A DNA stretch of 50,734 nt from Ophiosphaerella korrae. Lineage: Eukaryota > Ascomycota > Dothideomycetes > Pleosporales > Phaeosphaeriaceae. The position numbers were made by a program, and so were the translations under genes. This document shows positions 1 to 10,519 of this stretch, one piece after another (position 1 is the stretch's first letter; each line of letters starts with the position of its first letter). The stretch covers positions 1 to 50,734 of the forward strand of contig JALNQF010000303.1 of the NCBI GenBank assembly GCA_028456385.1, in the 5' to 3' direction. The notes beneath the pieces are model-generated. The model searched no databases and had not been told where the DNA came from. It was given only the letters and a program-made list of their open reading frames with translations.

Positions 1-432
1 ATAGAAGTATATTAGAAGATTAAAGTAGGTTAACTTTAGGTTTAAATTTTAAGAAGTTTATCGTTAGTTATTAAGGATTTATAAAAGATATAGAAAAAAT
101 AAGATTAGAAGTTATTTTATCCTTAATAGACTAATAAATTAGTAGTCTATTTAGTAAGTTTATCTTTTATAATAAAGTTATTACTTTTTTCTATTTAAAT
201 TAACTAAATAAGTAGATAATAAATATACTATAAAAATTAGGTAATATAATCTCTACTAGCTTACTAAACACTAGATAAAATAAAAATTGAATTTTATACG
301 CTAATAAAAAAGTTCTATTAGGTTGAATTTTACGAAAAAAAAGTCCTCTAAACAGTTTAAATCCTAGCTTGTATTTGCTTAGTAATTAAAATTTGTAGTA
401 TGCGAAAATAAAATCCTAGATATTTTCTTTAA
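1..432. other. AT-rich flank without recognisable gene
   Basis: No coding signal could be supported here. The stretch is dominated by TA steps and short A/T runs. A small imperfect hairpin (TAGACTA ... TAGTCTA) lies near 127-151. This region should hold the left end of the pogo-type element that follows, but I could not match a terminal inverted repeat here to one downstream of 9183. Confidence 0.6.
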
Positions 433-1588
433 GATTTATGTTCGCTTATATTTTTAGCTATTTTATTCGTAGAGTTATTACTAGTTAAAAACTATAACTT
501 TTTTATAGGCTTTTTTTTCGTGTCACCCTACTATACTTACTACTAGAAACTTACTTCTAATAAAGAGTAGATAATTATTAACTATATCTTTAACCTTAAC
601 TAATAACGATTTGCCCCTTAGCTTTACAAGGTAGCTAATATAGCTAATAAACTACTAGTAGTATAGAATAAAATACCTATAGGTAAGTACTAGCTTATAC
701 GCTTTATAAGGCGCTTAAACAAACTAAAGATAGTATTTAACTAAGTAAAGGATTACTAAAGAATACTCTAAGAAGACCCTAAAGTTATTAGCTTATAGTT
801 TAAGCTTATAGAAGACACTAAGGCCTAGTATAGAGTAGTAAATAAAGATATCTATAACTTTAATAAGACTAGCTTCTAGATAGGAGTAATTAGGTTAATA
901 AAGGTTATTATAGACTTTAAGAGGTGTTAATAACTTATACTTACTTAGGGTAGTAATTATAAATAGGCTATAGTAATCTAGAGTATCTATAGAGTAAAGT
1001 ACGCTATCTTACTATTTATTATCTATAAAGGGCGCGTCTATATCTCTACGTAGTATAAAGAGATAGGTATACTACTAGACAAGAAGCTCTTAGTCTCTAA
1101 GAATAGCTAGATAATAAATCTACTTAGCTTATAGTAGTTAAAGCACTTTAACGCGTATACAAAGACGCACTAAGTAAGAGTATACTAGCTACTTATCTTA
1201 GATAGCTATAAGAGCTACTTTAACTAGAATTTTAAAGATTATTACTTTAAAAAATAAAATCTTTACTCTCTATATACTCTTTTATTTATTATATATCCTT
1301 TAGCTACTTAATATAGTATACTTCTTACTATTAAAGTATAAGTACTCTAATTATATATAAGACTTAGTATAGAAATACGTATTCTATATTAATAAAAAAA
1401 GCTTCTTCTTTACTTTTAGAAATATATTTTTAGACGTATTTATAGAAGAAAACTATAAGAAAGCTTTTAAAGCTTTAGAACTTATCTTCTTAAACGCGTA
1501 GTAAGTACTAGATTACTTTAACGTGTATATTTATACTTTACTAGAACCTTTACTACTAGAGATATTATAGTAGTTAAAGACTCTAAGT
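433..1588 (+). pseudogene. pogo/Fot1-type transposase, 5' part, RIP-inactivated
   Basis: This is the N-terminal and catalytic part of a Tc1/mariner-superfamily (pogo/Fot1) transposase, which cuts and re-inserts its own element through a DDD triad. In one frame from about 547 to 1203 I read a CENP-B/Tc5-like helix-turn-helix region (about 547-760), then a block matching the family's DETGF motif, where the first catalytic Asp codon has become AAT (862-864). Next comes a WLKHF-type block with the Trp turned into TAG (1135-1149). The second catalytic Asp is kept as GAT (1201-1203, in LLILD). The third, in an LQPLD-like block, is AAT (1310-1312) and sits in another frame, so a frameshift lies between 1204 and 1309. 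Many in-frame TAG/TAA codons are former Gln/Trp codons. The start codon cannot be placed. The gene is cut at 1588 by element A and resumes at 8626. Confidence 0.85.
1584..1588. repeat. Target-site duplication of element A, left copy (TAAGT)
   Basis: TAAGT directly precedes the LTR and is repeated exactly at 8621-8625. It marks a 5-bp Ty3/Gypsy-type insertion into the pogo transposase gene. Confidence 0.95.
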
Positions 1589-2017
1589 TGTTATAGGTGT
1601 AATAGAAGAAATCGAGATAGAACTAATTAGTCCTAACTTAGTTGCTGACGAAGCATAGGACAAGCGGGGTAATAATCTCGATTAGGAAACAACATACAAC
1701 TAGGACACATAGACTAATCTATAATCTGTAGACTCTTAGTAGCTATAGATTATAGATTAGGACGATCTATAATCCGTTTATCTTAGTAGCTACAGATTAT
1801 AGATTACGATAAGTATATAGTTAGTAGGATGCGCATTATTAGGATAGTATTAGTAATTTAATCCTTTAACTATAGAACGCTAATACAAGACAGTTGCAAA
1901 ACATCTTCTATTGTTTATAGTTATTATAGATTACCCCTAAGCTTTTACTATTACCTCGTAATCTACTAACTCCTTTTAAGATAGGCACCTGTAGTTAACA
2001 ATAGGAGGCCCGTAACA
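1589..2017 (+). repeat. Element A 5' LTR
   Basis: 429 bp, from TGTTA to TAACA, the same length as the 3' copy. The centre carries several copies of ATCTATAATC and its complement GATTATAGAT (about 1720-1810), which form local palindromes. This module is not present in the LTRs of B and D. RIP differences from the 3' LTR include C-to-T changes near 1633-1665. Confidence 0.95.
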
Positions 2018-2078
2018 CTTTACTAATTTAGTTATTGCAAGAAGCGAAGTGTAAGTAGCGCGTAGTCTAGCTAACACG
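2018..2078 (+). other. Element A leader with presumed primer-binding site
   Basis: This short stretch between LTR and gag aligns with the same place in B, D and G. The copy least altered by RIP (G, from 37348) begins CCTTGCCGATTTAG. There is no TGG start complementary to a tRNA CCA end, so the usual tRNA-primed site is not evident and the priming mode is unknown. Confidence 0.55.
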
Positions 2079-5000
2079 ATAGTAGAAAGTTTAACTAAAA
2101 CAAGCAAAGCCCCTAAGAGTAGTTATAAGTCTAATAGTACTATATAGGAAATAATTAAAGACTAAATTAACAACTTGATCTTAGATAAGGAAGATATAAA
2201 AATAGTAATCGACGCCTTAGAAACGTAGAACAAAGAACTATAGGATTACGCGAAACAAAACAAGGCACAGATTAAAGCTATTATTAAAGGATAGAATTAG
2301 ATAGAGTTAATTATATAACGTCTAGTAATGAGTGCTACAAAGAAGCTACTAAAGATACCTGTCCTTAAGAAGTTTAATAAAATAAGGGAGAAACTAAGAC
2401 CTTTTATAGCCTTAGCACAACTCTAGATAGATATACAAGCACTATACTTTAATACAGAAGAAAAGAAGGTAATATGCATTAGATTGTATCTCGAAGAAGA
2501 CGCGATAAGATAGTATAAACCTTACTAGACAGATTATACAACGTACTCTCTAATAACCTAGAAGGATAAAACTAGAGCTATTTTTAGAAGTTACGAGTAC
2601 TTTACTAAACAAATGCAAGTAGTATTTAGAGACACGGACGTTACCTAACAAGCTAAAGAATAGCTAGAAAAGCTTATATAGACCTAGAGTGTTCCTAAGT
2701 ATATATTATAATTTAAATAACTATCCTAAAATACGGAATAGAATAAGTTAGTATTAATGTCACGATTTAAACAAGGATTAAACTCGAAAATCTAATATAA
2801 GATAATATATATAGAGAAACTAAGGACACTAGAAGCCCTAAAGTAGTAGGCAATACAAATTAACGACGATCTTTGAGAATAGAAGAAGAATAAGTATAGC
2901 AACTAAACTAGGAACTAGGACACTAGAGATCCTATGATCCTTAATGCGAACAAGGATAAGAAGAAGAGAAAGAATAAAGACTTTACGTGCTTTAACTGTA
3001 GTAAACTAGGCTACTATGCGAAAGACTACTAATCTAAAAAGAAGAAGGATATAGTATACTATAAATGTAGAAAACTAGGACACTTTGTAAATAGCTACAA
3101 AAATAAGGACTATAAGAAAGATAAGGAAGCTTAGTTAAAGACGATAGAGAAAAAGAAGGAAGTACTACAAGCACAGGCTAAACCTTAGGAGAAGGTAGCT
3201 AGGAGTAAAGAAATACAATACGTAATACTCTATTAGACCTTTTGTTACAAAGACGACTACTATATATATCTTTCTAGTAAGTAAGGAGTAGGATATTTCT
3301 TACAATAAAGAAATAGAGTAGTAGTAATAAAAGAAAGAATAAAAGCTTAGCTAAAAGAGACAGCTTAAGTAATAGACCTACTAACAGAAGATTTAGAAGG
3401 GGAAGAGCTCCTAGTACTATTAATCTAGGCTGATAGACTAGCACTAGATAAAGAGACTACTATAGCTCCCTCTAAAGGACTACGAGGAAGTAAGAGACAA
3501 GTTAGTATAAGAGATATAGAGTATACCTAGCTAACAATATATAGTTATAACAGCTGTACTACAATAGATATAGAGGAACGAGACAAAGAATAGAAGTTTG
3601 TTTAGAAATACTTACTAGTTATAAGTATAGAGGAAGCGTACGAAGACTAGAAAGAACGCAATCCTAAAGAAATAAAGTTTATGCTATTTTAAGAATAGAT
3701 AAAGTAATATACAGTTGTAGTAGGAAGAATGCCTACACAAAAAGAATAGTAATACCTTGTAAGAGAGACGCGATAGATTAACGAAGCCTATATACTAAGA
3801 GTACTAGTAGTGTACTATATCCTAATAATAGATACACCTAACAGAAGTAAATACTAGGAGGGGGATAACAAAATAATAGACTTAAAACACCTAGCACACT
3901 TTAAAGCATTATAGATATTATACCTAGACAAGAATTGTATTATATACAGAAACCCTAAAGTAAACAACAACGTATAGCGTATAAGGAGAAGAGGCTATAA
4001 CTACACAAGAGTAATTATAGTAGAAGACATCTAAGAATAGGAAATAATCCTAGAAGATAGATATGTAGTAGTAAGACCTAGCCTAAAATTATCTAAGAAA
4101 TGCGTCTAAGGAGGACTATAGTACAAATGTATGTACGACGAGTGTCTAAAACACGAAGAATATAAACTTAAAGTAGGCCTATAGCCTTAGAAAGACGGAC
4201 AATTTAATAAATTGCTAAAGTAAGAAAGGCTAGAAGGTATAAGAGGCCTACATATTACGAAAACAAGTACATACTAAGGAAAGAAAGTATAATTAATAAT
4301 TAATAGTAGAGCTACGAGAAACTTTATATTAAAGAAGTTTGTAGAAATATAGAGAATAAAGTATACAACAAAGAAATACCCTTAACAACTAAGTACGATT
4401 AAAGGAAAACTATTCTAAGAACTTATATAGTTCGAGACAGTACCCTTAACACTAAAGTTAGAAGGACTAGAAATCTAGAACATAGTTATAGATATAACGA
4501 CAATTAATAATAAACAAGACATAATATTAGGTATGCTATAGTTACAGATAACTAACCTATACATTAATTAGAGAACAGGAAAAATTAGTTACAACAAAAT
4601 AGACATGCTAAAAGCTAATATAAGTACCTGTAAGGGAGAATTCCTAGAAGAATACAAGAAATAGGAAAAGTAGCTTATAGAACTAGAAGATTACCTTCTA
4701 GAATACTAACTATAGGACTTAGTAATAGAACTAGAAGAAGAAAAGAACGTAGGATAGAGTCTAGTCTACTAAAAAACAGAAGAAGAATCTAAGATTAAAC
4801 GATTATTTATACAAAATGCAATAAAGAAAAGATAGATAAGAGAATCTAAATCCTTAGTAGTATATAGATTAATATTTGTAGATAAAAAAGGGACAAGCGA
4901 CAAAAGACCCTGCGTAGATTTTAGAAAAACTAACGCAATTACAAATAAGAACTAATACTTACTACTACAAATAGATAAAATGCAAGATAGGCTACGAAGA

Positions 5001-7511
5001 GTAAAGATCTTTACGAAACTAGATATATAAAACGTATACTACTAGATTAGAATTAAGAAAGGAGACGAGTAGAAAACAGCGTTTAGAACACAATACAGAC
5101 TATACAAATACTTAGTTATACTGTTTAGTTTAACAAACGCACTAGCAGCATTCTAGGAGAGAATTAATATAGTACTAAGAGAATACTTAGACATATTTAC
5201 ATTCGCGTACTTAGATAATATCCTTATATTCTTAGAAATAGAGGAAGAACACGTGTAATATGTGTACAAAGTGCTAAAGAAACTAGTAGAAGCTAAAATA
5301 TTCCTTAAGATAAGAAAATGCGAGTTCTATACAAAGGAAATAGATTTCCTTAGATTTATTATTAAACTAGGAAAAATCAAGATTAACCTAGAAAAGATTA
5401 ACTTAATTAACGAATAGCTAACACCAAAGAACCTAAAAGAGGTACAGCAATTTTATAGGCTAGCTAACTTTTGTAGAAAGTTAATAGTAAGATACTCTAA
5501 AGATATAGAGCTAATTACAAGACTTATAAAAAAAGATACGCTATTTAAATAGATAAAGGAATGCGATAAGGTATTTAAAAGAATAAAAAAAAAGTTTATA
5601 GAAAACCTAGTTATTAGAATATACAACCTAGAACTACTAGCGATAGTGAAAATAGACGTATTAAACTTAGTCTACAGAATAGCACTAATATAAGAAGACC
5701 TAGAGACTAAAAAGGAACACTTAGTTAAATACTTCTCTAAGAAGATAAAAATAGTAGAACTTAATTACCTAATCTATAATAAAGAGATACTAGCAATCTA
5801 CAAAGTATTTAAATAATAGAGAGTATACCTACAAGGAGCAAAGTACTAGACAAAAGTTTACATAGACTATAAGAATCTTATAGGATTTATAACAAATAAA
5901 GAGCTATTACAACGCTATACAAGATAGTAGGAGTTTTTGTTAATATTTAATATAGAAATAATATACATAAAAGGGAAGGATAACTAATTTGTAGACGCTC
6001 TAAGTAGAAGACTAGATTTACAAGAAGAAGTAAGCGCTACTAGTATAGTTCTAGTTAAGAACAAGGAAGGATATTTAGTCCTAAACACACCTAAGATAGC
6101 TGCAACACTTAAGAGGACAAGCAACGAGCTAAACGAATAGATTTAGAAAACAACACAAGAAGTATCTAAAGAAATAGAGAAACTTGAAATCTAAGACAGA
6201 TTTGCACAAGTATATAGAAGAATATATATTCTAGGAAAAATTTAAAGGGAATTTATACGACAATTCTATAAATTGCTAGTATACAGTTACTAAGGCATTA
6301 AAAAAACATTAGATAGACTACTACGAGACTACTATATTCTAAAAGCAAGACAACTAGTAATAGAGGTACTACAAGACTATATAGAATGTTAAAGGAATAA
6401 ATATAATAGATATACACTATATAGAATACTACAACTAGTAGAAGTACTAAAACGACTGTAGGGAGTTATTACAATAGACTTTATTACGAAGTTACCTAAG
6501 TCTAAAGACCTAATATTAGGAGTTAAGTACGATAGAATCCTAACAATAGTTAATAAGCTTACGAAGTATATATACTTTAGGCTATATAAAGAGAAGAGTA
6601 GGATAGAAGTTACTATATATTAGGTTATAGGAACCGTAATTAGTTAATATAGACTACTAGATAAGATTATTATAGATAGAGATATACGATTTACATTAAA
6701 ACTATAGGGAACGATAACAGCGTAATTAGGAATACAGCACGCAATGTCTATAGTATATCGCCTATAAATAGATAGATAATTAGAACAAATAAATTAGATA
6801 GTAGAATAGTACTTAAGATGCTACCTTAACTACAACTAGAATAATTAGGTATAGTTACTACCTATAGCACAGTTAGCATACAACAGCGCAAAGAATATAG
6901 TAATAGGAGTATTACTTTTCTTCGCGAACTATAGATTTGAGCCTAATATATACTAAACACTAAGAGAACAAATATCTTAGTCTTTAAAAGGAGAAAACTT
7001 TACTAATAGACTTAGAGATATATACAACTAACTAAGATAGGATATAGAGTTCCTATATAATTAAATAGCAAAGTACTACAACAAGAAGTATAAAGAAAGA
7101 CCCTAATTTAGAGAGGGAGAAAGAGTATAGTTAGTACGAAAGAATATTAAAAGTAAACAACCTAGTTTAAAATTAGACTACGTTAAGATAGGACTATACA
7201 AAATTAAGAAAGAAGTTATACTAGTTATATTTAAATTAAAGCTACTAAACAAGATAAGGATATACCTAACATTCTATATAGCCCTACTAGAACAAGTACT
7301 ACAAAACGTAGAACTACTAGTGTATAAAGTAGACACGTATAGAGAACAAGAAGAATAGGAAGTTAAGAAAATCCTAGTACACTAGTTCCGCAATAGAAAA
7401 AACTACTATATAGTAGAATAGATAGGTATAGACGAAAAAGGATAACTATAGGAGAAAATATAGGAACTAGAAGACAATCTTAATTACCCTAAGAAACTAG
7501 AGGAGTTCTAA
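2079..7511 (+). pseudogene. Element A gag-pol polyprotein, single frame, RIP-inactivated
   Basis: All landmarks lie in one frame over 1811 codons, with no frameshift. The likely start is ATA (2079-2081), probably a mutated ATG. Gag runs to about 3100 and ends in two CCHC zinc knuckles (2988-3029 and 3057-3098), with several Cys/His codons changed to Tyr. The protease DSGA motif reads NSRA at 4302-4313. The reverse transcriptase YLDD box reads YLDN at 5208-5219. An RNase H catalytic Asp is at 5655-5657. The integrase DDE residues are at 6477-6479, 6675-6677 and 6783-6785. A chromodomain with the usual YxVxWxGY-like core occupies about 7327-7500, and the frame ends at TAA 7509-7511. Dozens of in-frame TAA/TAG replace Gln/Trp codons. 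The product would have formed the capsid, copied the RNA and integrated the cDNA. It cannot be made now. Confidence 0.93.
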
Positions 7512-8176
7512 AGTTAAAACCCTCTAGAACGCCTAGCAGCAAACTAAGAGAACTAACATTACTAACGATAGATAGAGAGACAATAGGGACGTCTAGCGCA
7601 GGACCTGCTATAGCAACACTAAACGCCTTATCTAGATCTAGCTTAGCTTCTAGAGCTACTAACTGCTTAGCCGATTTCTTATTATTTAAGGCCTTTATTT
7701 TACAAAGACAAGAGAGACGAGCTTAATTCTCTACTAGCTTACTCTACACGAGCTCCTAGATACGCTTACGCTTAGCTTCGGCCTCTACAATTTAAGATAG
7801 TAATTTCTCTTAAGTCTAGTTAATAGCTTTCCCTATTATTATTAAGCCTAGACGCAAGAATAAGTGTAATAAACGTACACTTAGATAGAGAAACACTAGA
7901 TACGTTACAAGAACTACGTATATTTGCACAAATATATACTTTATAAGCTCTACTATTGTTTGTAGAAACAATATAAAGAAGGGATTTAGGATTTAATTTA
8001 GGAGAAGTATAACAAGAACAAGGAAATATTTTAATACTGTTGCGCAGTACGCGATTAGTAAGGAGGTAGCGACGACGTGTAGATAAAATAGTTATAAGGG
8101 AGGATAAAGAACTCTATATTAACGAAGAAACTAGACTAATAACTCTAGCTCTAGGATAGGAGAACTAGGACCTACC
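7512..8176 (+). other. Element A 3' untranslated region
   Basis: No domain was recognised between the end of the chromodomain frame and the polypurine tract. Parts align with the matching region of B (11601-12234), D and G, so it belongs to the element and is not inserted DNA. Confidence 0.6.
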
Positions 8177-8191
8177 TAGAAGGGGAGATAG
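8177..8191 (+). other. Polypurine tract of element A
   Basis: The purine-rich AGAAGGGGAGATAG-type run abuts the 3' LTR. In LTR elements this tract primes plus-strand DNA synthesis. The same position is purine-rich in B, D and G. Confidence 0.8.
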
Positions 8192-8620
8192 TGTTACAGG
8201 TGTAACAGAAGAAATCGAGATAGAACTAATTAGTCTTAACTTAGTTGCTGATAAAGTATAGGACGAGCGGGGTAATAATCTTAATTAGGAAATAATATAC
8301 AACTAGGACACATAGACTAATCTATAATCCGTAGACTCTTAGTAGCTATAGATTATAGATTAGGACGATCTATAATCTATTTATCTTGGTAGCTATAGAT
8401 TATAGATTACGATAAGTATATAGTTAGTAGGATGCGTATTATTAGGATAGTATCGGTAATTTAATCCTTTGACTACGGAACGCTAATATAAGACAGTTGC
8501 AAAATATCTTCTATTGTTTATAGTTATTATAGATTACCCCTAAGCTTTTACTATTACCTCGTAATCTACTAACCCCCTTCGAGATAGGCACCTGTAGTCG
8601 ACGACAGGAGGCCCGTAACA
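8192..8620 (+). repeat. Element A 3' LTR
   Basis: 429 bp, TGTTACAGG to CGTAACA. It retains more C and G than the 5' copy at several sites (for example CGACGACAGG near 8599-8608). Confidence 0.95.
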
Positions 8621-8625
8621 TAAGT
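8621..8625. repeat. Target-site duplication of element A, right copy (TAAGT)
   Basis: Exact repeat of 1584-1588. Confidence 0.95.
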
Positions 8626-9183
8626 AATATACTTAAATTTAGGTCTTAGTTAAAGCTTATAAAGGAATCCTTTATATAATCTCTTAAAACTATATATACT
8701 AGCCTCTTCTAGCTTATTAAAGGTACTAAACTACTACTATACTATAATACGCTCTAAGATACCTATATTAAAGAGCTTAAAGAGTAAGTAGATAGGCTTA
8801 CTTAGTAGAAATTACGTAAAAGAAAGTAAATTTAGTATAGTAGTATAATAGAGTATAAAATAAGAGTAATATAAGTAGCTATAAAGGGGTTAAGAACTGC
8901 GTAGAGAAAGAAAAAAGCTTATAGTAAAAGTAATTAGGAATAAGATTAGCTAGGTTAATAGTACTATAAAAACTATAAGAAGATAGAGTATAATACGCGA
9001 ACGTACTAAGAAAGTAAAAAAGAGACTTCTAAATTAAATAGTAGTATTATAGTAGTAGGAAGTACTAAGTAAAGTTTATTATTAACTTCTAAAGAAGTAG
9101 TATTTATAGTACTAAGGAAAGTTATTAGTTCTAGTAATTTATTAGTTTTAGTAATAGAATATATTAATAAAATTAGTAAATAA
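8626..9183 (+). pseudogene. pogo/Fot1-type transposase, 3' part
   Basis: This is the C-terminal continuation of the transposase at 433-1588 beyond element A. It reads as the usual hydrophilic Fot1 tail: a conserved segment ending in a Lys/Arg-rich stretch (about 8770-8830), then a CX2CX4HX4C-like knuckle with the Cys and His codons changed to Tyr (about 8964-9010), and a short tail ending at TAA 9181-9183. With the first part the gene would span about 1.7 kb, or some 570 codons, in the normal range for Fot1-like transposases. I could not find the terminal inverted repeat downstream. Confidence 0.75.
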
Positions 9184-9723
9184 TCCTAAGTCTAATAATA
9201 CCTATATCCTAATATTATTCTACTCTTCTAGAAGTTTAATAAGCTTTATATTATTAATAGTATTATTACTCCTAGTTATATTTATATTATTTACTTACTT
9301 AAAAAAAACTAATCTTCTTTATACCTTCTCTTTAGAAATCCTTAGTAAATCTTAATTTCTATATATTATTTATATATATCCTATATATATTATCTATTAA
9401 CTAGTATTTAATTTACTACGTTATCTTTAATAGTATTATATAGAAAATACTTAGAGCTTTATATATTCTATAAATATCTTTTATAAGTAAGCTTTATATA
9501 TTTCTTTTATTTCTATTAATATTATAATCTTCTAGTTAAAAACTATTTACTACCTTTCTTGTTTTATATATAAAGATTTATTAGTATTTTAGTAAGTTTA
9601 ATACTTTTTAGTAATATTATTTACTATTAGTAATTAGTAATTAGTAATTTAATAAAATAATAAAAATAGAAAAGAGTATATTAATAGTTTCTAGCTAGTT
9701 AAGCTAGCTATAAAACTATAGAA
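9184..9723. other. Very AT-rich spacer
   Basis: No gene or transposon landmark was recognised. It contains the short tandem repeat at 9626-9650 and probably the unrecognised right end of the pogo element. Confidence 0.5.
9626..9650. repeat. Short tandem repeat, TAGTAAT unit
   Basis: About three and a half direct copies of a 7-bp unit (ATTAGTA/ATTAGTA/ATTAGTA). Confidence 0.8.
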
Positions 9724-10467
9724 CTAGTTCTTATATATTATAATAGAATCTATATACTCTAGACTTTCTAGATTAGAAGCTATAAAGTCTTTATAAAAAT
9801 TAGAATAGTTTCTTATCTTATATAGCTCTTCTATACTATTATATACTTTATTAAAAATATTAAGACTATTTAAATAATATAAGTTATCTTTAATAAACTT
9901 TTTTTTTGAACTAAAAAAGCTTTCTTTAAAAAAGAAAGATAATTTAATCTTTTTTACTTCTTTAGAAGTAATAAATAACTTACTTATAAAGCTTTTAATA
10001 AAATCTAAAAGAATTAGCTTATTTATTTCTAATATAAATAGAAGTATACTTACTATAGTCTATAAAAAGTATACTAGTTTAAATTAAGTATTTATTAATA
10101 CTCTATTATATAGTATATAGAGTACTATCTATACTACTATTATTTAATAGAAATACTCTAAATCTATAATATTATTAGTATATAAAATTAGATCTCTATA
10201 GTATAAAAATATATACCTATTTTTATTAAAGTAGCTTAATCTACTTAGATAGTATACTATTCTAATAATATTTAAATAGTCTACTAAATATATAGAGTTT
10301 AAATCTAATAATACGTTAAAATAATTAAACTTAGTAATAACGTTATATAGTAAAATCTATTAACCTTTAAGCTTTTTATAATTATTAATAATAGCTTTTA
10401 GAGTAGAGTTTACTTTTATATATCTTACTACTAAACTATTATTAATTATAGTAGTAATAAAATTAAC
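9724..10467 (-). pseudogene. Unidentified coding-like frame, minus strand
   Basis: Read on the minus strand from 10467 down to a TAG at 9724-9726, one frame covers 248 codons with only about six stops, all TAA or TAG of the RIP type. Its last 111 codons (10059 down to 9727) have no stop at all. No ATG opens it. The translation is rich in Ile, Leu, Phe, Tyr, Lys and Asn, with charged and hydrophobic residues alternating, but I recognise no domain. It ends close to the spacer and begins beside the large inverted repeat at 10520-11035, so it may be the cargo or transposase of a transposon. A chance frame in AT-rich DNA cannot be ruled out. Confidence 0.4.
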
Positions 10468-10519
10468 TTCTATAAGTATCTTTTAGGTCTATATTACTAT
10501 AAAATAAATTAATATAAGT

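Larger units (their letters stand above)
1589..8620 (+). mobile_element. Element A: complete Ty3/Gypsy chromodomain LTR retrotransposon
   Basis: The element is 7032 bp and is flanked by a perfect TAAGT duplication. It has two 429-bp LTRs, a leader, one gag-pol frame (2079-7511), a 3' untranslated stretch and a purine-rich tract next to the 3' LTR. The pol order protease, reverse transcriptase, RNase H, integrase places it in Ty3/Gypsy, and the C-terminal chromodomain places it among chromoviruses. It interrupts the pogo transposase and is therefore younger than it. The two LTRs differ mainly by C/T and G/A transitions, as RIP produces. Elements B, D and G are members of the same family. Confidence 0.95.

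Noticed and set aside
1720..1810. CRISPR-like spaced repeats in the A LTR
   Set aside because: The ATCTATAATC copies are short, alternate in orientation, have no constant spacing and lie inside a retrotransposon LTR.
9300..9620. Possible tRNA or small RNA gene in the spacer
   Set aside because: No cloverleaf, A-box/B-box pair or stable GC-containing helix could be seen.
9184..9700. Right terminal inverted repeat of the pogo element
   Set aside because: No stretch here matches the reverse complement of 1-432 convincingly. RIP may have destroyed the similarity, or the ends may be elsewhere.
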